A DNA stretch of 64,000 nucleotides from Ischnura elegans (lineage: Eukaryota; Arthropoda; Insecta; Odonata; Coenagrionidae): contig NW_025791658.1 in assembly GCF_921293095.1 (NCBI RefSeq), positions 7,750,001 through 7,814,000 on the forward strand. The letters run 5' to 3'. The notes under the pieces were generated by a model, which was not told where the DNA came from, did not search any database, and was given only the letters and a program-made list of their open reading frames with translations. Positions 12,177 to 24,300 of this stretch are shown here, piece by piece (within the stretch, counting starts at the first letter, position 1; every line of letters begins with the position of its first letter). Position numbers and translations under genes: made by a program.

Positions 12177-14400
12177 TGGTATTTTTTTCCGTTTTATTTA
12201 CGGTGGCCCGCCCTCATCAAATATTCCGGATCTAGAGCTCAGAGGGGAGGGGTAGTGCGGCGTAATGTTTGCGAGAAGTTCCCAAATAGGAGACTTAATG
12301 GCACACTTTACATTTGGGGGGATTTCAGGTGGATACCGGGGGTTTATATGTGTGTACTCCTGGCGGTCACCATCCGTTCACTTGAATTCCGTAGGGATGA
12401 GTCGTTGGGGTAAGAACCAGCGGTGGAAAGTCACGAAAAGTACCGAAAAAGTAGACTTATATGCAAAACTTTATTTTTTGGGGGGTGTATGTGGGTTTAC
12501 CGAGGTTTATAGGTTTTTACTACCAGGGGTCATCAATTGTCCACATCAATTCCGTAGCGATGAGTGGTAAGGCTAGAAAAGCGGTGGAATTGAGATGAAA
12601 AGTACCCAAAAAGGCTACTTATATTCAAATTTTAATTTTTTAGGGTTTTCAGGGGGTTTAAATATGGCCTTGTTATATGGTCACATGCATTTACTATCAT
12701 AACTAAGAGAAGTTGCCCCTATGACATCCATATTTCGATAGTAGTACAATAAAAAGTAAACCTCTCCCCGGAAAAAATTAGTACTGTCCGCCATTTTTAT
12801 TTTTCCGCAGTTATATCGACTGCAACATTTATTAAATTCTTATATTTTCGGAAACCATATGAATAGATGTATGTAATTGTAGAGTTTAAAAGAAACATTG
12901 AAGAAATCTTGTGTCAATCTTTTGAAAATCGTAATTTTCGGTGATTTTGGGAACGTTTTTATTTTTTCTGGAAAACCATGGACGAAAAAAAGAAAATTGT
13001 TACCTACATATCGTAGACGATGTTATGAGCATATATAATAATCATTTTCAGTATCCTACACCTGCAATTACGACGAGGGGAGAGGGAGTTATGAAATTTG
13101 TTTCGAAAAAGCTTTTCGGACGCCATTTGTGCAGCAATTTACTTTAAAATTATCTAAATCCATTACATAATTACGTGACTACATTCATCAGCTTTCAAAA
13201 CGTACATAAACTATCCGCGTGGCACACACCGTTCACGCGCAGTAAAATACAAACCGAAATACCGTCCCCGGAAAAGGCGCGATATCGGCCATTTTGTCGT
13301 CCTAGCCATGACACGTGGCGGAAACTTCTGGTTTTCGGATTTTTCCTCCGGAGGTTTTCTGGTATATTTTCCCGTATGGTTTACGGTGGCCCGCCTTCAT
13401 CAAATATTCCGGATCTAGAGCTCAGTGGGTACGGGTAGTGCGGCGTATTGTTTGCGAGAAGTTCCCAAATAGGAAACTTTTATGAAATTTTTTATTTTTT
13501 GGGGGGTGTATGTGGGTTTACCGGGGATTTATAGCTTTGTACTGCCAGGGGTCATCAATTGTACACATTAATTCCGTAGCGATGAGTGGTAATTCTTGGG
13601 AAAGCGGTGGAATCGTGACGTAAAATACCCGAAAAGGCTTCTTATGTGAATATTTTTATTTTTTAAGCGGTTTCGGGGGGTTTAAAGATGAAAATACTAT
13701 ATGGTCACATTCATTTACTTTCATATCTAACAGAAGTGAGCCCCATGACATCCATATTTCGAGAGTAATACAATAAAAAGCAAACCAGTCCCCGAAAAAA
13801 GTGAGTAGCATCCGCCATTTTTATTTTTTCGCGGTTAAATGCGTTGAATCATTTATTAAAAATTCATGTTTTCTGAAAGACAATGCAAAGTTGTATGTAA
13901 CTACAAGGCTTGAAAGAAATCGGTAAGGTTAAATTTGACAAAATCTTGTGTTAATCTTTTGGAAATCGTAATTATCGGTGATTTTCGAAATATTTTATTT
14001 TTTTTCTGAGTAACCAAGGACGACGAAAAAAAATTGTTGCCTACATTTTGTAGACAATAATATAAGCATATATAATAATCATATTCGTTACCCTACACCT
14101 TAAATTAACTCGAATGGAGCGGAAGTTATGAAATTTTATTCGAAAAATAAATTTTTGGACGCCATTTTGGCTGCAATTTTCTCACTTGGAAACTAATAAA
14201 TTTACTTTAATACATGCCCACGTTCATCAGCTTTCAAAAAAAGCATTAGTGACCCGTGTGTCACGCATAATTCGCGCGCAGTAAAATAAAAACCGAAAGA
14301 CTGTCCCCGAAAAAAGCCCGATTTCGGCCATTTAGTCGTTCTAGCGACGACACGTGGCGGAAACTTCCGGTTTTCGGATTTTTCCTCCGGATCATTTCGG
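12177..14400. repeat. Internal ~1.1-1.2 kb duplication in unit C
   Basis: The sequence beginning GGTATTTTTTTCCG near 12177 and running to TTTTTCCTCCGG near 13350 is repeated from about 13356 to 14390. The shared landmarks are TCAAATATTCCGGATCTAGA, GAGCATATATAATAATCATT and GACACGTGGCGGAAACTTC. Unit A carries only one copy (about 6570-7770). Confidence 0.75.
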
Positions 14401-14544
14401 GTTCCCCACACGCGTGCCAAATTTCAGCTCTCCAGCACTTCTAGAAAAGGTCGGGAATTTGTATCCATCAGTGAGTCAGACACCACGAGGGCTGTATATA
14501 GATAGGATGTATATAGATAGGACTCGCCGCGCTGCGCGCGCTCG

Positions 14545-14565
14545 TTAGGGGGCAACGCCCCCTAA
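14545..14565 (-). other. 3'-terminal hairpin, unit D
   Basis: Stem TTAGGGGGC with loop AAC, the same stem as in unit B with a different loop, 22 nt from the 3' end at 14523. Confidence 0.75.
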
Positions 14566-14984
14566 ATCCCCCCGCATCCGGCTTCGCCGGCTGCCCCCAC
14601 CGGACGGCGAAGCGGCTTCGCCGCACAAGGGTTACCCGAGTCGCCCCAAGGCGTGGACTCCTGGGAACGGCATCGCCCTTCCTCGTGCCGGGGCGGCTTC
14701 GCCGCACAAGGTTTACCGGTGTTCCTCCGAGACTGCGACAACTCGGAACGGCTGCGCCGTTCCTCGCCGCCCCCACTGGACGGCTTCGCCGTCCAACCCG
14801 TGACTCCTCGGAACGGCTTCGCCGTTTCTCGTTGTGGGTCGGCTTCGCCGCCCATATATTGAGGCAGCCATCCAACAGACACCAGCTAGTACCTCGGAAC
14901 GGCTTCGCCGTTCATCGTGTTAGGGCGGCTTCGCCGCCCAAGGGTTACCCGAGTCCCCCCGAGGCGTGGACTCCTGGGAACGGC

Positions 14985-15930
14985 ATCGCCCTTCCTCGTG
15001 GGGGGGCGGCTTCGCCGCAAGAGGTTTACTGGTGTTCCCCCGCGCCTTCGACAGCTCGGAACGGCTGCGCCGTTCCTCACCTGTGGTTATCTCGTCGTAA
15101 TGGGGCGGCTTCGCCTCCCGAGGTTTACCTATTTCCCAGAGCCATCGCCTCCTCGGAACGGCTGCGCCGTTCCTCGCGTGAGGGCGGCTTCGCCGCCCAA
15201 GAGTTATCGGCGCCCTCCCTCGTTAGCTTCGTCGTAATGGGACGGGTTCGCCGCCCAGGGTTTACCCGTGTTCCCCCGAGGCGTCGACTCCTGGGAACGG
15301 CATCGCCCTTGCTCGTGGGGGGGCGGCTTCGCCGCCCAAGGTTTACTGGTGTTCCCCCGCGCCTTCGACAGCTCGGAACGGCTGCGCCGTTCCTCACCTG
15401 TGGTTATCTCGTCGTAATGGGGCGGCTTCGCCTCCCGAGGTTTACCTATTTCCCCGAGCCATCGCCTCCTCGGAACGGCTGCGCCGTTCCTCGCGTGAGG
15501 GCGGCTTCGCCGCCCAAGAGTTATCGGCGCCCTCCCTCGTTAGCTTTGTCGTAATGGGACGGGTTCGCCGCCCAGGGTTTACCCGTGTTCCCCCGAGGCG
15601 TCGACTCCTGGGAACGGCATCGCCCTTCCTCGTGGAGGGGCGGCTTCGCCGCCCAAGGTTAACCGGTGTTCCCCCGCGCCTTCGACAGCTCGGAACGGCT
15701 GCGCCGTTCCTCACCTGTGGTTATCTCGTCGTAATGGGGCGGCTTCGCCTCCCGAGGTTTACCTATTTCCCCGAGCCATCGCCTCCTCGGAACGGCTGCG
15801 CCGTTCCTCGCGTGAGGGCGGCTTCGCCGCCCAAGAGTTATCGGCGCCCTCCCTCGTTAGCTTCCTCGTAATGGGACGGGTTCGCCGCCCAGGGTTTACC
15901 CGTGTTCCCCCGAGGCGTCGACTCCTGGGA
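14985..15930. repeat. 317-bp tandem triplication in hairpin array D
   Basis: The marker CTGTGGTTATCTCGTCG is found at 15081, 15398 and 15715, an exact 317-bp period. The copies are nearly identical and the third is truncated. Each carries several hairpins. Unit B has one equivalent, near 8587. This is a recent local expansion. Confidence 0.9.
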
Positions 15931-17472
15931 ACGGCGTCGCCCTTCCGCGTGATAGGGCGGCCTCGCCGCCCAAGGTTTACTGTGTCCCCCCGAGCCGTCG
16001 ACTCCTCGGAACGGCTTCGCCGTTCCTCGTCTGTGGGCAGCTTCGCCGCCCAAGGGTTATCGGCGCCCTCCCCCCGTAAGCTTCCTGGTGATGGGGCGCC
16101 TTCACCGCCCAAGGTTTACCCGTGTCCCCCCGAGGCGTCGACTCCTGGGAACGGCATCGCCCTTCCGCGTGAAGGTGCGGCTTCGCCGCCCAAGGTTTAC
16201 TGTGTCCCCCCGAACCGTCGACTCCTCGGAACGCGTTCGCCGTTCCTCGTTTTTGGGTGGCCTCGCCGCCCAATGGTTATCGGCGCCCTCCCCCCTCGTA
16301 AGACACCCATTCGGCTGCTCCACGTGTTGGAGCGGATTTGCCGCCCGAGGGTTCTCGGAGGTTTTCCGCGCCTCTGACTCCTCGTTATGTCTCCGTCGTT
16401 CCTGGGGCAGGGGCAGCTTCGCCGGCGGGGGTTTCACTCCTCACAGTGCAATGCGTACTACCAGCTTTCCCCGATCGTTTACAAAGGCTGCCGGGGGAGA
16501 ATGTGGCTGAATGTAGACGCATGCTAGCCGTGATTGTGGCATTTTAGCTTATGACGATGTTTCGAAGGGAGTCCGGGGGGTTTTCAGGGGTTTTTATGAG
16601 TATACTGACAACGGTCGCAATCATCCAAATAAATTACTTAGCGATGAGTCATAGGAGAAGGGAGTTACTGCTAAAATATGCGAAAACACCGAGGAACATA
16701 CTATTCATAGAAAAGAAATACTTTTTTCCCTGGTCTTCTTCGAAGCCACGTGAAATATCGAGAAGTTGTCTTGCATAAAAGGTCTTTGTCTACCTACAGT
16801 AAAAATTCCAGCGATCTAACTGTAGGGGAACAATGAATTTTCCCCTATTACTCACATTTAGATTACCAATTATGTGTTCTCCACATAGCGGTGCATAGGC
16901 GCTGAAATAAGGCATAATTAATGTGAATTTCGTAGCCGTACCTTATGGGAAAGTGGTTAAAAAAATCGGTTTTAAGTGTCCTTGTCCTGGAACCCCTTTT
17001 ATTACTCTACTATTTTGTTAAGAAATGTACATTTAAAAATTTGAAGTTTTATTGCGGGTGTGTAATTGGGGCAGGATAATTGAACAAGACGCGTAAATAT
17101 AGCCGACACAATTCCCATTCGGAATCAATAAAAACGATACAACTGGGATGAATGGTACACGAAATATACGACTTATTAAGTAATTTTTATTTTTTTAGGG
17201 GGGTCACAGGGGGTTTTCGGGGGACCTAAAGTGCTTGGTCTGTATAACGCGGCATCGTTTACCTTGGATAAAATTTTCGGCTCTGTAGCTGTAGTGTAAG
17301 CATGCTTTTTCGACGGTGTCACCCGTTAAAATTAAATATTCTGCGTTCTCCTGGTAGCGGCGCGTAGGGGCACGAGAAAGACGTCAATCACCTGAATTTG
17401 GTGTCCGTACCACGTCGGGAAGTGGTAAAAAAAAATTCGGAAAAATTTAAAATCGTGTGTTGAGGGAATGCA

Positions 17473-17573
17473 GGCCATCGAAACGTTGGCAGCAATGGCC
17501 ATCATCACCCGGCTGATTTCCCGAGAAGAGTTCATCAACAGCATTCGCCGGGAAAGAACCAAATCCTTCTTCA
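17473..17573 (+). other. Coding-like fragment captured in unit D
   Basis: Units B and D match on both sides, but D has about 100 extra bp here, replacing three bases of B (10363-10365). The fragment is GC-richer than its surroundings. On the plus strand it reads through without a stop from an ATG at 17468, with many C or G third codon positions. It includes the residues EEFINSIRRERTKSFF. This looks like a piece of exon, and capture of gene fragments is well known for Helitrons. I do not recognise the source protein. It lies antisense to the element. Confidence 0.5.
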
Positions 17574-18345
17574 TTCACGGCGGATGTGTTGTAAGTTACC
17601 AAACGTTGTAGGAGTCGCAATTTCAATGGAAATACATAATCGTTAATAACTCGAAATTCTTTCGTCGTTTGGATACATGAAGATAGCCAAAAAATTGAAT
17701 AAAAAATCTAGTATCTTGCATTTAAGTGAATTTGTCCTACGACTATTGCAAATTGGTGAAAAAAATTCCGAAATTCGGCCCATAAGAAAAGCATTGAAAA
17801 TTTGAATAAGTTAAAAAAAATACTTTAAATCAAAATATTGCAAAGAAAACGACACCAAAAAATCAAACAAAAAATCTAGTATCCCATACGTTAAGGACTT
17901 ATTCCTACAACGATTTAAAGTTGGTTTTAAAAAAATCCAAAGATAGGCCCATAAGAAAAGCATTGGAAATTTAAAAAAATTATAAAAAATACTTTAAATC
18001 AAAATATGGCAAAATGTTTCACATCAAAAAATTGGCCAAAAAATCTAGTTTCTGTCAGTGAAATTTCACGTTCCCGTGACATTAAAAGTAGGCGAAGAAT
18101 GGAAAAAGTTTTAGTCCCATAAGGCTCCAATGTTAATTCGGATCGATATATCTCGAAAACCGATCGACTTTTTCGAGTTTTCGGACTTTTCCCCCCGATG
18201 AATATTTTTTCTCCACGACCCGTAAAAATTTCGTCTTCCCAGCACGTCCGGAAGTGGTCGGGAATTTGTATACGTGAATGAGTGAGTGAATGAATGAGTG
18301 AGCTATCTGTCACACATCGGGTTGTATATATTATAGATAGATAGA

Positions 18346-21300
18346 TGCGTAAAAAGTGGCATCTTCTCGTATCGTCATTTAACGGTTAATTCTAACAAAA
18401 ATATATAGAATACCTTAAGACATATATTATTTGGCGGATGCATTTATAAAAATTCATACAATTTCAGGATTTTTTGGTTTTTAAACATTCTGTGATTCCT
18501 TTTAATTATGCATATTCCCATAAGTGCGTAAAAAGTAGCATCTTCTCGTATCGCCAATAAGTGGTAAATTCTAACTCAACTATATAGATAACCTAATGAC
18601 ACATATTATTTGGATGATGCATTTATAAAATTCCATACCATTTCAGTATTTTTGGGTTTTTAAACATTCTGTAATTTCTATTGTATATGCATATTCCCAT
18701 TTGTGCGTAAAAAATAGCTGCTTATCGTATCGTCAATTAATGGTTAATTCTAACAAAACTTTATAGATAACATTATGACACATATTATTTCGATGATGCC
18801 TTTATTAAAATCCATACAATTACAGTATTTTTGGGTTTTTAAACATTCTGTAATTCCTGTTTTTATGCATATTCCCATATATGCGTAAAAAGTTGCATCA
18901 TCTCGTATCGTCATTTATTGGTTAATTCCAACAAAACTATATAGAATACCTTAAGACACATATTATTTGGATGATACATTTATAAAAATCCAAACAATTT
19001 CAGTATTTTTGGGTATTTACACATTTTGTAATTCCTTTTGTTTATGCATATTCCCATATGATCGTAAAAAGTAGCATCTTCTCGTATCGTCGATTAATGG
19101 TTAATTCTAACAGAACTATACAAATTACCTTATGACATATATTATTTGGATGATGCATTTATAAAAATCCATACAATTTCAGTATTATTGGGTTTTTAAA
19201 CATTCTCTTATTCCTTTTGTTTATACATATTCCCATATGTGCGTAAAAAGAAGCATCTTCTTGTATCGTCATTCAATAGTTAATTTTATGAAAACTATTA
19301 AGAATACCTTAGACACACATTATTTGGATGATGCGATTATAATAATCCATACAATTTCGGTATTTTTGCGTTTTTTAACATTCTGTAATTTCTTTTGTTT
19401 ATGCATATTCCCATTTGTGCGTAAAAAGTAGCATCTTCTCGTATCGTCAATTAATGGTGAATTCTAACGAAACTATATAGTTACCCTTATGACACATATT
19501 ATTTGGATGTTGCATTTATAAAAATGCATACAATTTCAGGATTTTTTGGTTTTTAAACATTCTGTTATATATTTGTTTATGCATATTCCAATATTTGCGT
19601 AAAAAGTAGCTTCTTCTCGTATCGTCAATTAATGGTTAATTCTAACAAAACTATATTGAATACCTTAGGACACAAATTATTAGGATGATGTATTTCTAAA
19701 AATCCTCACAAAATCAGTATTTTTGGGTTTTTAAACATTCTGTAATTCCTTTTGTTCATGCATACTCCCATATGTTCGTAAAAAGTAGCATCTTCTCGCA
19801 TCGTCAATTAATAAGTTATTCTAACAAAACTATATCGAATACTTTAGGACACATATTATTTGGATGATGCATTTATAAAAATGCATACAATTTCAGTAAG
19901 TTTGGGTATTTACACATTCTGTAATTCCTGTTGTTTATGCATATTACCATTTATGCGTAAAAAGTGGCATCTTCTCGTATCGTCATTTAACGGTTAATTC
20001 TAACAAAAATATATAGAATACCTTAAGAAATATATTATTTGGCGGATTCATTTCTAATAATGCATACAATTTCAGGATTTTTTTTGTTTTTAAACATTCT
20101 GTGATTCCTTTTAATTATGCATATTCCCATAAGTGCGTAAAAAGTAGCATCTTCACGTATCGCCAATAAGTGGTTAACTCTAACTCAACTATATAGATAA
20201 CCTTATGACACATATTATTTGGATGATGCATTTATAAAAATCCATACAATTATAGGACTTTTGGGTTTTTAAACATTCTGTTATTCCTTTTGTTTATGCA
20301 TATTTCCGATGTGCGTAAAAAGTAGCATCTTCACGTATCGCCAATAAGTGGTTAATTCTAACTTAACTGTATAGATAACCTTATGACACATATTATATGG
20401 ATGATGTTTTTATAAAAATCCATACAATTTCAGTATTTTTTTGTTTTCTAACATTCTGTTATTCCGTTTGTTTATGCATATTCCCATATGTCCGTAAAAA
20501 GTAGAATCTTCTAATATCATCAATAAATGGTTAATTCTAACAAAACTATATAGAATACCTTAAGACACATATTATTTGGATGATGTTTTTATAAAAATCC
20601 ATACAATTTCAGTATTTTTTTTTTTTAACATTCTGTTATTCCGTTTGTTTATGCATATTCCCATATCATCTTAAAAAGCAGCATCTTCTCGTATCGTCAA
20701 TTAATGGTTTATTCTAACAAAACTATATAGAATACCATAAGACACATATTATTTGGATGATGAATTTATAAAAATCCATACAATTACTGGACTTTTGGGT
20801 TTTTAAACTTTCTGTTATTCCTTTTGTTTATGCATATTCCCATATGTGCGTAAAAAGTAGCATCTTCACGTATCGCCAATAAGTGGTTTATTCTAACTTA
20901 ACTGTAAAGATAACCTTACGACACATATTATATGGATGATGTTTTTATAAAAATTCATACAATTTCAATATTTTTTTGTTTTTTAACATTCTGTTATTCC
21001 GTTTGTTTATGCATATTCCCATATGTCCGTAAAAAATAGAATCTTCTCATATCGTCAATAAATGGTTAATTCTAACAAAGCTATATAGAATACTTTAAGA
21101 CACATATTATTTGGATGATACATTTTTAAAAATCCATACAATTTCAGGACTTTTGGGTTTTTAAACATTCTTTAATTCCTTTTAATTATGCATATATTCC
21201 CATATTTGCGTAAAAAGTAGCATCTTCTCGTATCGTCAATTAATGTTTAATTTCAACAAAACTATATAGATAACTTTATGACAAATTATTTGGATGATGC

Positions 21301-24300
21301 ATTTATAAAAATTTATACAATTTCAGTATTTTTTGGTTTTTAAACATTCTGTTATTCCTTTTGTTTATGCATATTCCCATATGTGCGTAAAAAATTGCAT
21401 CTTCTCGTATCGTCAATTAATGGTTAATTCTAACAAAACTATATTGAATACCTTAAGACAAATTATTTACATGATGCATTTCTAAAAATCCTTACAATTT
21501 CAGTATTTTTGGGTTTTTAAACATTCTGTAATTCCTTTTTTTCATGCATATTCCCAGATGTTCGTAAAAAGTAGCATCTTCTCGTATCGTCGAATAATGG
21601 TTAATTCTAACAAAACTATATAGATAACCTTATAACACATATTATTTCGATGATACCTTTATAAAAATCCATACAAATTCAGTATTTTTGGTTTTTTACA
21701 CATTCTGTAATTCCTTTTGTTTATGCATATTCCCATATATGCGTAAAAAGTAGCATCATCTCGTATCGTCAACTAATGGTTATTCTAACAAAATATATAT
21801 AGAATACCTTAAGACAAATATTATTTGGATGATGCATTTATAAAAATCCATACAATTTCAGTATATTTGGGTTCTTAAACATTCTGTAATTCCTTTTGTT
21901 TATGCATATTCTCATATGTGCGTAAAAAGAAGCATCTTCTCGTATCGTCATTTAATAGTCACTTTTAACAAAACTATAAAGAAAACCTTAGGACACACAT
22001 TATTTGGATGATGCATTTCTAAAAATCCATACAATTTCAGTATTTCTGGGATTTTAAACATTCTGTAGTTCTTGTTGTTTATGCATATTCCCATATGTGC
22101 GTAAAAAGTAGCATCTTCTCGTATCGTCAATTAATGGTTAATTCTAAGAAAACTATACAGAATACCTTAAGACACATGTTATTTGGATGATGCATTCATA
22201 AAAATCCATAGAATTTCAGTTTTTTTTGGTTATTAAACATTCTGTTATTCCTTTTGTTTATGCATATTCCCATATGTGCGTAAAAAGTAGCATCTTCTCG
22301 TATCGTCAATTAATGGTTAATTCTAACAAAACTATATTGAATATTTTAAAACACAAATTATTCGGATGATGCATATCTAAAATGCCTTATAATTTCAGTA
22401 TTTTTGGGTTTTTAAACATTCATCAATTCCTTTTGTTTATGCATATTTACATATGTACGTGAAAGTAGCATCTTCTCGTATCGCCAATTAATGGTTAATA
22501 CTAACAAAACTTTATACATAACCTTACGACACATATTAATTGGATGACGCAATTATAAAAATAAATAGAATTTCAGTATTTTTGGGTTTTTAAACATTCT
22601 GTTATTCCTTTTGTTGATGCATATTCCCATAAAAGCGTAAAAAGTAGCATATTCTCGTATCGTCAATTAATGGTTAATTCTAACAAAACTATATAGAGTA
22701 CCTTGAGACACATTATTTGGATGAAGCATTTATGAAAATATATACAATTTCAGTATTTTTGGGTTTTTAAACATTCTGTAATTCCTTTTCCTTATGCATA
22801 TTCCCATATGTGCGTAAAGAGGAGCATCTTCTCGTATCGTCAATTTATGGTTAATTCTAAGAAAACTATACAGAATACCTTAAGACACATGTTATTCGGA
22901 TGATGCAATCATAAAAATCCATAGAATTTCAGTATTTTTAGGTTTTTAAACATTCTGTTATTCCTTTTGTTTATGCATATTCCCATATAAGCGTAAAAAG
23001 TAGCATCTTCTCGTATCGACAATTAATGGTTAATTCTAACAAAACTATATTGAATACCTTAGGACACAAATTATTTGGATGTAGCATTTTTAAAAATCCA
23101 TAAAATTTCTGTATTTTTGGGTTTTTAAACATTCTGTTATTCCTTTTTTTTTTGCATATTCCCATATGTGCGTAAAAAGTAGCATCTTCTCGTATCGTCA
23201 ATTAATGGTTAATTCTAACAAAACTATATTGAATACCTTAGGACACAAATTATTCGGATGATGCATTTCTAAAATGCCTTATAATTTCAGTATTTTTGGG
23301 TTTATAAACATTCATCAATTCCTTTTTTTTATGCATATTCCCATATGTACGTAAAAGTAGCATCTTCTCGTATCGTCAATTAATGGTTAATTCAAACAAA
23401 ACTATATTGAATACCTTAAGTCACATATTATTTAGATGACGCATTAATAAATATCCATACAAATTTTTTATGTTTGGATTTTTTTTACATTCTGTACTTC
23501 CTTTTGTTTATGCATATTCCTATATGTGCATAAAAAGTAGAATCTTCTCGTATCGTCAATTAATGTTTAATTCTAAGAAAACTATAAAGAATACCTTAAG
23601 ACACATATTATTTGGATGATGCATTCATAAAAATCCATAGAATTTCAGTATTTTTGGGTTACTAAACATTCTGTTATTCCTTTTGTTATTGCATATTCCC
23701 ATATAAGCGTAAAAAGTAGCATCTTCTCGTATCGTCAATTCATGGTTAATTCTAACAAAACTATATTGAATACCTTAAGACACAAATTATTTGGATGATG
23801 CATTTCTAAAATGCCTTATAATTTCAGTATTTTTGGGTTTTTAAACATTCTGTAATTCCATTTGTTTATGCATATTCCCATATGTGCGTAAAAAGTAGCA
23901 TATTCTCGTATCGTCAATTAATGGTTAATTCTAACAAAACTATATAGAATACCTTAAGACACATATATTTCGGATGATGCATTTACAAAAATCCATACAA
24001 TTTCAGTATTTTTGGGTTTCTAAACATTCTGTAATTCCTTTTTTTATATATATTCCCATATTTGCGTAAAAAGAAGCATCTTCTCGTATCGTCATTTAAT
24101 AGTTAATTTTAACAAAACTATAAAGAATACCTTGAGACACACATCATTTGGATAATGCGTTTATAAAAATCCATACAATTTCAGTATTTCTGGGTTTTTA
24201 AACATTCTGTAGTACTTGTTGTTTATGCATATTCCCATATGTGCGTAAAAAGTAGCATCTTCTCGTATCGTCAATTAATGGTTAATTCTAACAAAACTAT

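Larger units (their letters stand above)
11126..14522 (-). mobile_element. Helitron-like unit C (3.4 kb)
   Basis: Second unit in minus-strand order, of the same subfamily as unit A. Its 5' end carries TCCTATCTATATACA twice in tandem (about 14495-14522). Compared with unit A it contains an internal duplication of about 1.1-1.2 kb (first copy about 12177-13355, second about 13356-14400), which explains most of its greater length. Its 3' end is the hairpin array 11126-11720. No coding sequence is supported. Confidence 0.68.
14523..16440 (-). repeat. GC-rich hairpin array, unit D
   Basis: The longest hairpin array, colinear with that of unit B but enlarged by a 317-bp tandem expansion. Loops on the plus strand are mainly TTC, with TGC, TCC, TAC and ATC variants. 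A recurring imperfect form is GGAACGGCATCGCCCTTCC, with one C-C mismatch in the stem. There is no gene: all long frames are arginine-rich repeat translations. Confidence 0.88.
5636..18345 (-). mobile_element. Helitron-like concatemer of four head-to-tail units
   Basis: A 12,710-bp insertion in a satellite monomer. On the minus strand it starts with TCTATCTATC and ends with GTGCGAG. The host bases are A before and T after, with no target duplication, as expected of Helitron insertion between A and T. Inside are three junctions where a 3' end (GCGAG) is fused directly to a new 5' end (TC followed by an AT-rich TATATAC run), at 7875/7876, 11125/11126 and 14522/14523. Units alternate between two subfamilies: D and B share one 5' end (ACAACCCGATGTG), C and A share another (ACAGCCCTCGTGG). 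Each has a 9-bp-stem hairpin 21-22 nt from its 3' end. No Rep-helicase gene is visible, so the array is non-autonomous. Odd point: the 3' end is GAG, not the usual CTRR. The superfamily call is inference from termini, target and hairpin. Confidence 0.72.
14523..18345 (-). mobile_element. Helitron-like unit D (3.8 kb)
   Basis: First (5'-most) unit on the minus strand, bordering satellite at 18345/18346. The 5' end starts TCTATCTATCTATAATA and is followed by CCCGATGTGTGACAG and a GAGTGAGTGAATGAATGAG run. It aligns with unit B, but has a 317-bp sequence triplicated in its hairpin array and an extra coding-like fragment at 17473-17573. Otherwise the body (16440-18345) is AT-rich and shows no gene. 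Confidence 0.7.

Noticed and set aside
5636-16440. Hairpins as bacterial-type transcription terminators
   Set aside because: They are not followed by T-runs, are far too numerous and lie in eukaryotic mobile DNA.
17332-17574. 80-residue minus-strand frame over the unit D insertion
   Set aside because: It joins the inserted fragment to AT-rich element sequence. The plus-strand frame of the insert looks more coding-like, and neither is a complete gene.
21948-23201. 60-76-residue minus-strand frames beginning MTIRED in satellite monomers (also 28073, 33760, 62500)
   Set aside because: They appear only in the monomers that happen to lack a stop; most monomers break the frame and the period is not a multiple of three. 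They are repeat by-products.
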